In this document: positions 1 to 7,671 of the stretch, in pieces
How the letters are laid out: the number at the start of each line of letters is the position of its first letter
Position numbering within the stretch: the first letter of the stretch is position 1
The notes under the pieces: generated by a model
What the model was told of the DNA's origin: nothing
Databases searched by the model: none
What the model saw: the letters and a program-made list of their open reading frames with translations, nothing else
Program-made: the position numbers and the translations under genes
NCBI GenBank assembly: GCA_017557665.1
Contig: JAFYYI010000034.1
Coordinates: 124,001-188,000, forward strand
DNA: 64,000 nucleotides
DNA from: Muribaculaceae bacterium
GTDB taxonomy: Bacteria; Bacteroidota; Bacteroidia; Bacteroidales; Muribaculaceae
Direction of reading: 5' to 3'

Positions 1-1
1 T

Positions 2-658
2 TTCAAGTCCACGGGCAAGCCGGTAGCCGTGTCGATGGGTGACTATGCCGCTTCGGGTGGCTATTATATCTCCTGTGGTGCCGAGCGCATCTTTGCCGAG
101 CGCACTACCCTTACAGGCTCAATCGGTATCTTTGGCATGATTCCCGACGTCAGTGAACTCGTAGAGAACAAGCTCGGAGTCCACATGGCCTCGGTCAAGA
201 CTAATGAGAACGCTGACATGGGCGCCACGGGCAAAAAATTGACACCTGCCCAGCTCGCGGCCCTTCAAAACATGGTCAATCAGGGTTATGAACTGTTCAC
301 CAAGCGTTGCGCCGATGGCCGTCACGTGACCCAAGACTCCATCAAGTCGATTGCCGAGGGTCGTGTGTGGGATGGCATCAGCGCCAAGCAGATTGGCCTG
401 GTCGACGAGTTTGGTGGCATTGCCGAAGCCGTGAAGTGGGTGGCCAACAAAGCCAATATGGGCAACGACTACAAGACCCAGAATTACCCCTCACTTGAAG
501 ACGAATTCATGAGCATGCTTGACAAGTACATGGTTACGCGCTATGAAAACCGCCTTCGTGGAGAGATGGGCCTGATGTATGACTGGCACATGCAGCTGCA
601 ACGCATCATGGGTCGCGACCGCATCCTGTGCCTGATGCCCGAAGTCATCATTGAATAA
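2..658 (+). CDS. sppA: Signal peptide peptidase SppA, C-terminal part (5' end outside window)
   Basis: The open frame runs in from the left edge (frame 2), so this is the C-terminal ~218 residues of a larger protein; the ATG at 29 is internal. The motif SMGDYAASGGYY contains the SppA catalytic serine (codon 53-55). The lysine of the Ser-Lys dyad would lie in the missing N-terminal half. The downstream GSIGIFG and GRVWDG..A...GLVDEFGG segments are typical of the family. SppA is a membrane protease that degrades cleaved signal peptides. lpxK follows 51 bp downstream on the same strand. The family call is firm; full length and membrane anchor cannot be seen. Confidence 0.93.
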   Translation, partial: FKSTGKPVAVSMGDYAASGGYYISCGAERIFAERTTLTGSIGIFGMIPDVSELVENKLGVHMASVKTNENADMGATGKKLTPAQLAALQNMVNQGYELFTKRCADGRHVTQDSIKSIAEGRVWDGISAKQIGLVDEFGGIAEAVKWVANKANMGNDYKTQNYPSLEDEFMSMLDKYMVTRYENRLRGEMGLMYDWHMQLQRIMGRDRILCLMPEVIIE

Positions 659-709
659 TAACTGATATCAACCATAAGTCTATACTAAGGTCTCCCGTTT
701 AAGATAGCA

Positions 710-1849
710 ATGGACCTTTCTAAAATACTGAACAAAGAACAACGCAAGTCCATCATGGACGCACTGCTGACACCGTTCTCATGGGGATACGGCGCCGGCG
801 TGTGGTTGCGCAATAAAGCATTCAACTTGGGAATATTGCCCCAAGAAGAATTTGACGTGCCCGTAGTCTCTGTGGGCAACATCGCTGTTGGCGGCACCGG
901 CAAGACCCCTCATGTGGAATACATCATCGAGGCGCTTTACCGTCGCTATCATGTTGCAGTGCTGAGCCGCGGCTATAAACGCAAGACTCAGGGATTCATC
1001 CTGGCCAGTGATAATATGACACCTCGTGACATCGGTGACGAGCCCTACCAGATCTACCGTAAGTACAGCGGCCTGATTACCCTTGCCGTGTGTGAGAACC
1101 GCCGTAAGGGCATCAAGGAATTGCTGCGCATTGACCCCGACATTAACCTCATCCTGCTTGACGACGGTTTCCAGCATCGCTATGTGAAGCCCAAGGTCAA
1201 CATCCTGTTGATGGACTACAACCGTCCCTGCTATGATGACAAGATGATGCCGCTGGGCACGTTGCGTGAGCCTGCATCAAGTGTCACCCGCTGCGACTTT
1301 GTCGTTGTCACGAAATGTCCTTCGGACCTGACTGCCATGGACATCAGGATGATGAAGAAGAACCTGGACCAGTACATGTTCCCGCCCCCCTCGCAGCAAT
1401 TGTTCTTCAGCAACATCCGCTATGCCGACCCGGTGCCGGTGTTCCCCGTGCAGTCACCGCAGCTGACGTCGTTGCAATGGCTGCGTGACGACGATGCCGT
1501 GCTGTGCTTGACCGGCATTGCCACGCCCAAGCCGCTGGTGCGCTACCTGCGTTCCTACTCTCCTCGCGTCAAGGTGATGCACTTCGATGACCATCACTTT
1601 TTCACCCGCAGGGACTTCACCGACATTTTCAAGGTCTTCAACAGCCTTGAAGGCAGGCGCAAATTCATCATCACCACCGAGAAAGACGCGGTGCGCATCG
1701 TCAACAATCCTTATTACCCACCCACGAAGCGCAACGATATCTTCTATATTCCCATGAAGGTGGGTTTCCTGGAGATGGAAGGCTGCAACTTTGTCGAGGA
1801 ACTGATCCGCAAAATCGACATGCAGGACGGCCAGATGTCGGCCACCTGA
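710..1849 (+). CDS. lpxK: Tetraacyldisaccharide 4'-kinase LpxK
   Basis: LpxK phosphorylates the 4' position of the tetraacyl-disaccharide precursor of lipid A at the inner membrane. The P-loop GGTGKTPH is at residues ~61-68, preceded by the usual VVSVGNIAVG strand. LSRGYKR, GDEPYQ and LDDGFQHR further along are family landmarks. At 379 aa the length is slightly above average for LpxK. It sits between sppA and a purine nucleoside phosphorylase on the same strand with short gaps and no terminator, so an sppA-lpxK-pnp-thiL operon is likely. The start is the first ATG in frame, and the family's N-terminal helix follows it. Confidence 0.96.
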   Translation: MDLSKILNKEQRKSIMDALLTPFSWGYGAGVWLRNKAFNLGILPQEEFDVPVVSVGNIAVGGTGKTPHVEYIIEALYRRYHVAVLSRGYKRKTQGFILASDNMTPRDIGDEPYQIYRKYSGLITLAVCENRRKGIKELLRIDPDINLILLDDGFQHRYVKPKVNILLMDYNRPCYDDKMMPLGTLREPASSVTRCDFVVVTKCPSDLTAMDIRMMKKNLDQYMFPPPSQQLFFSNIRYADPVPVFPVQSPQLTSLQWLRDDDAVLCLTGIATPKPLVRYLRSYSPRVKVMHFDDHHFFTRRDFTDIFKVFNSLEGRRKFIITTEKDAVRIVNNPYYPPTKRNDIFYIPMKVGFLEMEGCNFVEELIRKIDMQDGQMSAT

Positions 1850-1903
1850 GAATCATCTATTGACAATCATTCAACAACTTGATAAAAAAAGAAAGGACTA
1901 CTT

Positions 1904-2752
1904 ATGGCACAAGAATCCAAATCCAACTTGCTGAACATGATTCAAGAAACCAGTGAATTCATCAGAAAGCGTGTAAACGGCAAGCTGCCGAAAACCGCAA
2001 TCATCCTGGGCACCGGTTTGGGCGCCGTGGTTGACCACATCAACATCGAAGTGGAAATCCCCTATGGCGAGATTCCCAATTTCCCTGTCTCGACCGTTCA
2101 GGGCCACAAGGGTCGTCTCATCTTCGGCACCCTGGGCAACAAGTATATCATGGCCATGCAGGGCCGTTTCCACTACTATGAGGGCTACACGATGCAACAG
2201 GTAACCTTCCCCATCAGGGTGATGAAGGCCCTCGGCATCAAGACCGTTTTCGTTTCCAACGCCTCGGGCGGCATGAATCCCGCCTTCAAGGTGGGCGACC
2301 TGATGCTCATCACCGATCACATCAACGTCTTCCCTGAGCACCCGTTGCATGGCAAGAACATCGACGAATTGGGTCCGCGTTTCCCGGCCATGGTCGACGC
2401 CTACAGTCCTCGCCTCATCCAGATGGCCCGTGATATCGCCAAGGAGAAAGGCATCCGCCTGATGGAGGGTGTTTATGTCGGCACACAGGGTCCCACGTTT
2501 GAGACGCCGGCCGAGTATCGCTACTTCTGGCGCATAGGTGGCGATGCCGTGGGCATGAGTACCGTTCCCGAGGTCATCGTGGCCCGCCATGGCGACATGG
2601 AGGTGTTCGGCATCTCGATTATCACCGACCTGGGTGTTGAAGGCGCTGTTGAGCGAGCATCCCACGAGGAGGTTCAAAAGGCCGCCGCTGCAGCCCAGCC
2701 CATCATGGCAATGCTTGTCAGGGAGATGATTGAGCGCTTTGAGGAATTGTAA
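1904..2752 (+). CDS. punA: Purine nucleoside phosphorylase (trimeric, class I)
   Basis: Catalyses phosphorolysis of purine (deoxy)nucleosides to base and (deoxy)ribose-1-phosphate in the cytosol for purine salvage. The 282-residue length and the motifs ILGTGLG (~35), NASGGMN (~123) and GPTFETPAE (~203), followed by DAVGMSTVPE, fit the trimeric PNP/MTAP family rather than hexameric DeoD. An AAGAAAGGA stretch ~8 nt before the ATG is a purine-rich ribosome-binding site, clearer than at most genes here. Third gene of the presumed sppA-lpxK-pnp-thiL operon. Confidence 0.95.
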   Translation: MAQESKSNLLNMIQETSEFIRKRVNGKLPKTAIILGTGLGAVVDHINIEVEIPYGEIPNFPVSTVQGHKGRLIFGTLGNKYIMAMQGRFHYYEGYTMQQVTFPIRVMKALGIKTVFVSNASGGMNPAFKVGDLMLITDHINVFPEHPLHGKNIDELGPRFPAMVDAYSPRLIQMARDIAKEKGIRLMEGVYVGTQGPTFETPAEYRYFWRIGGDAVGMSTVPEVIVARHGDMEVFGISIITDLGVEGAVERASHEEVQKAAAAAQPIMAMLVREMIERFEEL

Positions 2753-2779
2753 ATAGCGGACAACACATCAGACCCTCCA

Positions 2780-2815
2780 GTTTTTCTAGATTCTCAATTT
2801 TTAGAGTTTCTAGAA
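2780..2815 (+). repeat. AT-rich imperfect inverted repeat between pnp and thiL
   Basis: The 100-bp gap holds TTCTAGA and TCTAGAA arms with inner CTC/GAG pairing around an A/T loop. It may be a weak hairpin or one of the TAG-rich low-complexity spacers found elsewhere in the window (about 11.9, 21.6, 61.7 and 63.1 kb). There is no T-tract, so it is probably not a terminator. Confidence 0.4.
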
Positions 2816-2852
2816 CATCCATACATTATCCAGTGCAAGGACTGAAATCATC

Positions 2853-3905
2853 ATGAAGGAGACCGAGATATCCACATTAGGCGAGTTCGGACTGATAGAG
2901 CACCTGACTCGTTCTTTTCCCGTTCGCAACGAGTCCACCCGTCGCGGTGTGGGCGACGACTGCGCTGTCATCAATTATGGCAAGGACCGCGAGACGCTGG
3001 TCACCACCGACCTGCTGCTCGAGGGCATACACTTTGACCTCACCTATGTGCCGCTGATGCACCTGGGCTATAAGGCCATCGTGGTGAACCTGAGCGACGT
3101 GTATGCCATGAACGGCACACCACGCCAAGTGACGGTGTCGCTGGGTATCAGCAAGCGCTTTACGGTGGAGCATATCGAGCTACTGTACGAGGGCATGCGC
3201 ATCGCCTGTGAACACTACGGAGTAGACCTCGTCGGCGGCGACACCAGCGCATCGGTCACAGGACTCATCATCAGCGTGACCTGCCTGGGAGAGGCAGCCA
3301 AAGACGACATCATCTATCGTACCGGAGCACGGGATACCGACCTGATCTGTGTGAGCGGCAACCTGGGTGCAGCCTATATGGGTCTGCAATTGCTGGAACG
3401 CGAGCGCCGAGTGAGCGCCGAGGTGAAAGACAACGACTTTGAACCCGACTTTTCGGGTAAAGAGTACATCATTGAGCGTCAGCTGAAACCCGAGGCCCGC
3501 CGTGACGTCATTGAGGAACTCCGTGAATTGGGCATACGTCCCACGGCAATGATGGATGTGAGTGACGGCCTGTCGAGCGAACTGCTGCACATCTGCAAGG
3601 ATTCGGGTGTTGGTTGCCGCGTGTATGAGGACCGCATCCCCATCGACTACCAGACCGCCATGATGGCCGAGGAACTGAACATGAACCTCGTCACTGCCGC
3701 CATGAACGGCGGCGAGGACTATGAACTGCTGTTCACTGTTCCCCTCGCCGACCATGACAAAGTGGCTCGCATGAAGACAGCCCGCCTCATCGGCCGCATC
3801 ACCAAGCCGGACCTAGGAGCCTGTATGGTGACCCGTGACGACCAGGAGCTGGAAATCCGCGCCCAAGGCTGGAACGCCTTCACCCCATCCGACAGCAAAG
3901 AATAA
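2853..3905 (+). CDS. thiL: Thiamine-monophosphate kinase
   Basis: Phosphorylates thiamine monophosphate to thiamine diphosphate. The N-terminal GVGDDCAV (~residue 32) and VTTDLLLEGIHF (~50) carry the acidic metal- and substrate-binding residues. DLVGGDTS (~124) and MMDVSDGLSSEL (~233) are the other signatures, and NGGEDYELLFTVP (~287) closes the C-terminal domain of this AIR-synthase-like fold. 350 aa is normal. Last gene of the leftmost operon; a strong rho-independent terminator follows 27 nt after the stop. Confidence 0.96.
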   Translation: MKETEISTLGEFGLIEHLTRSFPVRNESTRRGVGDDCAVINYGKDRETLVTTDLLLEGIHFDLTYVPLMHLGYKAIVVNLSDVYAMNGTPRQVTVSLGISKRFTVEHIELLYEGMRIACEHYGVDLVGGDTSASVTGLIISVTCLGEAAKDDIIYRTGARDTDLICVSGNLGAAYMGLQLLERERRVSAEVKDNDFEPDFSGKEYIIERQLKPEARRDVIEELRELGIRPTAMMDVSDGLSSELLHICKDSGVGCRVYEDRIPIDYQTAMMAEELNMNLVTAAMNGGEDYELLFTVPLADHDKVARMKTARLIGRITKPDLGACMVTRDDQELEIRAQGWNAFTPSDSKE

Positions 3906-3931
3906 CAGCGTTCACATCACGCAAATATTAA

Positions 3932-3981
3932 GCGAATTACACGAGTCTGATATCAATCATCGTGTAATTTGCTTCTTTTTT
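3932..3981 (+). terminator. Rho-independent terminator after thiL
   Basis: A 13-bp stem (one G-U pair) between 3932-3944 and 3960-3972 encloses a 15-nt loop and is followed by TTCTTTTTT. It ends the sppA-lpxK-pnp-thiL unit. Confidence 0.9.
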
Positions 3982-4139
3982 ACCGTGTTCATTATTTTGA
4001 TGAGCAAACATGGTTTCGAAATGATATTTTTAAGGGCTTTTTTGTGTTATTTCGGCTTTTTTATTACCAATTTTACTAATTTGTGTTAAAAATCGGCATT
4101 TTTTTGATAAAAAATTAGGTCAATAAAACCAAACGGCAT

Positions 4140-4147
4140 TATATTTG
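4140..4147 (+). promoter_or_regulatory. TATATTTG -7 box of an orphan transcription unit
   Basis: Matches the Bacteroidetes TAnnTTTG -7 element. No good TTTG lies 19-20 bp upstream. It is placed to start the ORF-free transcript that ends at the terminator at 4269-4303. Confidence 0.55.
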
Positions 4148-4153
4148 CAACGG

Positions 4154-4303
4154 TTTTCATGGTATTAGTTTTTAAGATTTAGGTACATTGAGCGTCGTGA
4201 GACCCGTAAATGACCACCCAAATGTTTAAGGTTTATGTTAATGGTATTAGAAGGTTAATTAGTTAAAACAAGTCCCTGACGTCGAGTCAGGGACTTGCTT
4301 TTT
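4154..4303 (+). ncRNA. Candidate small RNA (~150 nt), family not identified
   Basis: The stretch between the thiL terminator and the OmpA-like gene has no ORF of note. It has a TATATTTG box at its 5' side and a 12-bp stem plus T-tract at its 3' side, so it can be transcribed alone. ATGGTATTAG occurs twice (4159-4168 and 4241-4250), and GTC-GTGA-GAC makes a GNRA-capped hairpin near 4195. The flanking sequence is very A/T-rich while this part is not. I cannot name the family. The alternative is an untranslated remnant or an unseen short peptide. Confidence 0.5.
4269..4303 (+). terminator. Rho-independent terminator of the 4.15-kb unit
   Basis: A perfect 12-bp stem (4269-4280 with 4286-4297) has a 5-nt loop GTCGA and is followed by CTTTTT on the + strand. 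The - strand side also has a short T-run, so it may also stop transcription of the convergent OmpA-like gene that ends at 4352. Confidence 0.88.
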
Positions 4304-4351
4304 ATACCACCCAAGAGCTAGCCTTGGACATTTACCATGTAGTCACAGAGA

Positions 4352-5206
4352 TTAATCCTCGGGAGCCTCGTCGATGAGTTCAAGGAACTCTTCGAGCTTG
4401 GGCGTGATGATAATCTGAGTGCGGCGGTTGCGCTGCTTGCCCACTGCGGTGCTATTGGCAGCGATGGGATTGTACTCACCACGTCCGCCTGCAGTCAGGC
4501 GCTTGGGATTGACACCATAATCATTCTGAAGGGCCTGTACCACCGATGAAGCGCGCAAGCAAGAGAGGTCCCAGTTGTTGCGGATATTCTCACGACGGAT
4601 GGGGACATCATCGGTATTGCCCTCGATGAGCACGTCATAGTCCTCGTAATCGTTGATGATCTTGGCAATCTTGGACAGGGTCTCGGCTGCACGTTCGTTA
4701 ATCTCATAGGAACCGCTCTTGTAAAGCATGTTGTCGGCCAACGAGATGTAAACCACACCCTTCAACACCTGGACATCCACGTCCTTGAGCTCCTCCTTGG
4801 AAAGAGAGCGTGTCAACTTGTTGGTGAGAGCCAGGTTGAGCGAATCGCTCTTGGTCTTCAGGTCGGTCAAGTGGCGGATATACTGGTTGCTCTCATTAAT
4901 CTGATCCACGAGTTTCTCGATGGAGACATTGCTCTGGCTGGAGTTTACAAGGCTCTTATCAAGAGACTGCTGCAAGCGCTCATAGGCAGCCTTGGACTCG
5001 GCCAACTGCTCTTCGAGCGAAGAAACCCTCACATTGGCAGCGGCGAGTTGCTCCTTGGCTTCCTGATAATTGACATTCAATTCCTTGTAGGATTGCATCA
5101 TCCCCAGGCTGCGTTGCTTACAAGCTTCCAAATCCTTCTTGCTGGCACAACTGCTCACGAGCAGAAGACCCGTCAGCAGGGTCATCATCAAAACACTTTT
5201 TTTCAT
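4352..5206 (-). CDS. OmpA/MotB-domain lipoprotein
   Basis: The signal peptide ends in a lipobox (VSSC, Cys20 from the chosen MKK start), so it is probably an outer-membrane lipoprotein. Residues ~25-115 are a predicted coiled coil rich in E, Q, A and L heptads. The C-terminal ~110 residues are an OmpA-like peptidoglycan-binding domain: GNTDDVPI, then NWDLSCLRASSVV and GRGEYNPI..N.T..G...NRRTQI. It probably tethers the outer membrane to the wall. An ATG four codons upstream (5218) is possible; MKK gives the standard signal peptide. It converges with the unit at 4.15 kb. Confidence 0.9.
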   Translation of the reverse strand: MKKSVLMMTLLTGLLLVSSCASKKDLEACKQRSLGMMQSYKELNVNYQEAKEQLAAANVRVSSLEEQLAESKAAYERLQQSLDKSLVNSSQSNVSIEKLVDQINESNQYIRHLTDLKTKSDSLNLALTNKLTRSLSKEELKDVDVQVLKGVVYISLADNMLYKSGSYEINERAAETLSKIAKIINDYEDYDVLIEGNTDDVPIRRENIRNNWDLSCLRASSVVQALQNDYGVNPKRLTAGGRGEYNPIAANSTAVGKQRNRRTQIIITPKLEEFLELIDEAPED

Positions 5207-5392
5207 ATTTGTAATCATTATTGCATATCACACTGTATTGTCACAACAATAATAAGACGCAGAAAAGGCAAGAATGTTGTATCTGTTATCATGATTTAAC
5301 CAAAAAAGACCGACAAACACACTATTTTTACACTCTTTAAGCCCAATAATAGCCGAATTCACCACATCAATGAGAAAAAAATGAAACTATAT

Positions 5393-5424
5393 TTTGTTTT
5401 TGTGTTAGGGTTGCAGTAATTTTG
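5393..5424 (+). promoter_or_regulatory. Promoter of the dCMP deaminase / S41 protease unit
   Basis: TTTG (5393-5396), 20 bp, TAATTTTG (5417-5424): a full match to the Bacteroidetes promoter, leaving a leader of about 15 nt before the ATG at 5444. Confidence 0.8.
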
Positions 5425-5443
5425 TAGTTTAAAACGATAGTAA

Positions 5444-5962
5444 ATGGAAGCTCGCGAGAAAAAACAACTGCTGCTCGACACCAGGTACCTGCGCATGACG
5501 CAGATTTGGGCCGAGAATTCCTATTGCAAGCGTCGCCAGGTGGGCGCCTTGCTTGTCAAAGACAAAATGATTATCAGCGACGGCTATAACGGCACGCCAG
5601 TGGGATTTGAGAATGTGTGTGAGGAAGATGCCGACCACTCCAAGCCCTATGTCCTGCATGCCGAGGCCAATGCTATCACCAAGGTGGCTCGCAGCAACAA
5701 CAGCAGCGACGGGGCAACGCTCTACATCACCACGTCTCCTTGCATGGAATGCAGTAAGCTCATCATCCAAGCCGGCATCCGTCGCGTGGTGTTCGGCGAG
5801 TACTATCGTATGCACGACGGCGTCGACCTGCTGTGCCGTGCCAATATCGAGGTCATCCACCTGTGGAAACGCGGAGACGACTACGAACCCATTTCCATCA
5901 CAAGCGAGAACAGTGAAACACACTATCAAGAAGTGGCCAAGGAGTTGGAAACCAAAAAGTAA
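5444..5962 (+). CDS. Deoxycytidylate (dCMP) deaminase family protein
   Basis: Zinc-dependent cytidine-deaminase fold; expected to convert dCMP to dUMP for dTTP synthesis. The zinc ligands and catalytic glutamate are HAE (His72, Glu74) and PCMEC (Cys100, Cys103). The segment SYCKRRQVGALLV and the late TEVIHLW-like strand also match dCMP deaminase/ComEB proteins, and 172 aa is normal. First gene of a + strand unit with the two S41 proteases 66 bp downstream. Substrate choice between dCMP and related deoxynucleotides is inferred from family only. Confidence 0.9.
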   Translation: MEAREKKQLLLDTRYLRMTQIWAENSYCKRRQVGALLVKDKMIISDGYNGTPVGFENVCEEDADHSKPYVLHAEANAITKVARSNNSSDGATLYITTSPCMECSKLIIQAGIRRVVFGEYYRMHDGVDLLCRANIEVIHLWKRGDDYEPISITSENSETHYQEVAKELETKK

Positions 5963-6028
5963 AGGATACAACTCATAAACAGGCTAGCATAACTGATTCT
6001 CATGACAAACAGCTAATTACAAAAAACA

Positions 6029-7651
6029 ATGAAACAGAAGTCCACTCGTCAACCCATCTGGTTACCCCTCGCTATAGCTGCGGCGATTGTGGTGGGCATA
6101 TTTATCGGCAGTAGTTTCTCGGTTAACAAACCTGTTGCCGAGAATGACCATAAACTCAACGCGATCCTCAACCTCATCGCCCAGGATTACGTCGACACGA
6201 CCAATCTGCATGACCTTATTGAGCAGAGTATCCCCATGATCCTGAGCAATCTCGATCCCCACACGAGCTATTTCACCGCCGAGGAGTTGAAGGCAGCAAC
6301 CGATGACCTGAACGGCTCGTTCAGCGGCATCGGCATCTCCTTTGTGTTGACCGGTGACACGATCGGCGTGGTTGAGGTCATCCCCGGCAGTCCCAGTGAA
6401 AAGGTGGGAGTCATGGCCGGAGACAAGATTGTCATGATTGACGACTCGACAGCCACGGGTCCCCAGATCACCACCGGTGAAGTCATGAAGCGCATTCGCG
6501 GCGATAAGGGCAGCAAAGTGAAACTGACCATCAAGCGTCAGAACTCCAGCAAGCTGCTCACCTTCACTGTGACACGTGGCGATATCCCCGTCAACACGGT
6601 GGATGCCTACTACATGCTCGACAAGAACACTGGCTATATCAAGGTCAACCAGTTCGGACGTCACACCTATGACGAGTTCATCACTGCCATGGCAAGCCTT
6701 CAGGAAGACGGCGCCAAGCGCTACATGATTGACCTGCGCGGCAATGGTGGCGGCTTCATGGAGATGGCCGTTCTCATGGTTAACGAATTCCTGCCCGCCG
6801 ATGAACCCATCGTGTTCACCAAGGGCCGTTACAAACGAGACGACAGTGAGGTGTGGAGCGATGGCAACGGCTCCTTCCAGGATGCCGAGGTTGCGGTGCT
6901 CATCGATGAGTTCAGCGCCAGTGCCAGTGAGATTTTTGCCGGTGCTTTGCAGGACAATGACCGCGGCCTGATTGTGGGTTGCCGCTCCTTTGGCAAGGGA
7001 TTGGTACAGAAAGAATTCGTGCTGCCCGACAGCAGTGCCATCCGCCTGACCACCGCCCGCTATTACACACCCAGCGGCCGTTGCATCCAGAAGGATTACA
7101 AGGAAGGCATGCTCAACTACGAGAAAGAGCTTATTGACCGATACACGCATGGCGAGTTGTACAGCCGCGACAGCATGAAGGTCGACAAGAATCAAGTCTT
7201 CTCCACATTGCACACTGGCCGCACTGTTTATGGCGGAGGAGGTATTGTCCCCGACATCTTCGTCGCCCGCGACACGAGCGGTGTCACCAGCTACTTCATC
7301 GAAGTCTTCAATGCCGGATTGCTGCAGCGTTATGCGTTTGACTACTGCAACAACCACCGCAGCTCGTTGACCAAGATGGATGATTACAACCAGTTCCTGC
7401 GCACAGCCCCCAGCGAAGAGGCCCTGATCAAGGACTTTGCCGACTATGCCGCAGCCAACGGCGTCGTACCACGCTGGTATTACATCAATCAGTCCCAGGA
7501 ACTGATGGCCACCTATCTGAAGGCGTTCATTGCCCGTGACATCTTCGGCAATCAGGCGTACTATCCTATCCTGAATCGCAACGACGTGACCATTCAAGCA
7601 GCCCTCAAGGCATTGAATAAGCACAAGGCCGTCTTCCCGATTACAGACTAA
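6029..7651 (+). CDS. S41 C-terminal processing protease (CtpA/Prc type), copy 1
   Basis: Periplasmic serine protease anchored by an N-terminal hydrophobic segment (residues ~10-30). A PDZ domain (~80-175) with a normal carboxylate-binding loop (FSGIGIS) precedes the catalytic domain. Ser298 in SASASEIF and Lys323 in SFGKGLVQ, 25 residues apart, form the dyad. A ~150-residue C-terminal extension follows, as in other Bacteroidetes members of ~540 aa. The next gene, 20 bp downstream, is a full-length paralogue. Expected to trim C-termini of exported proteins; substrates are unknown. Confidence 0.93.
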   Translation: MKQKSTRQPIWLPLAIAAAIVVGIFIGSSFSVNKPVAENDHKLNAILNLIAQDYVDTTNLHDLIEQSIPMILSNLDPHTSYFTAEELKAATDDLNGSFSGIGISFVLTGDTIGVVEVIPGSPSEKVGVMAGDKIVMIDDSTATGPQITTGEVMKRIRGDKGSKVKLTIKRQNSSKLLTFTVTRGDIPVNTVDAYYMLDKNTGYIKVNQFGRHTYDEFITAMASLQEDGAKRYMIDLRGNGGGFMEMAVLMVNEFLPADEPIVFTKGRYKRDDSEVWSDGNGSFQDAEVAVLIDEFSASASEIFAGALQDNDRGLIVGCRSFGKGLVQKEFVLPDSSAIRLTTARYYTPSGRCIQKDYKEGMLNYEKELIDRYTHGELYSRDSMKVDKNQVFSTLHTGRTVYGGGGIVPDIFVARDTSGVTSYFIEVFNAGLLQRYAFDYCNNHRSSLTKMDDYNQFLRTAPSEEALIKDFADYAAANGVVPRWYYINQSQELMATYLKAFIARDIFGNQAYYPILNRNDVTIQAALKALNKHKAVFPITD

Positions 7652-7671
7652 GGTTCCAAAGCTTACCGACA

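Noticed and set aside
1898..3755. Antisense frames in the PNP and thiL genes
   Set aside because: Shadows of genes with intact motifs.
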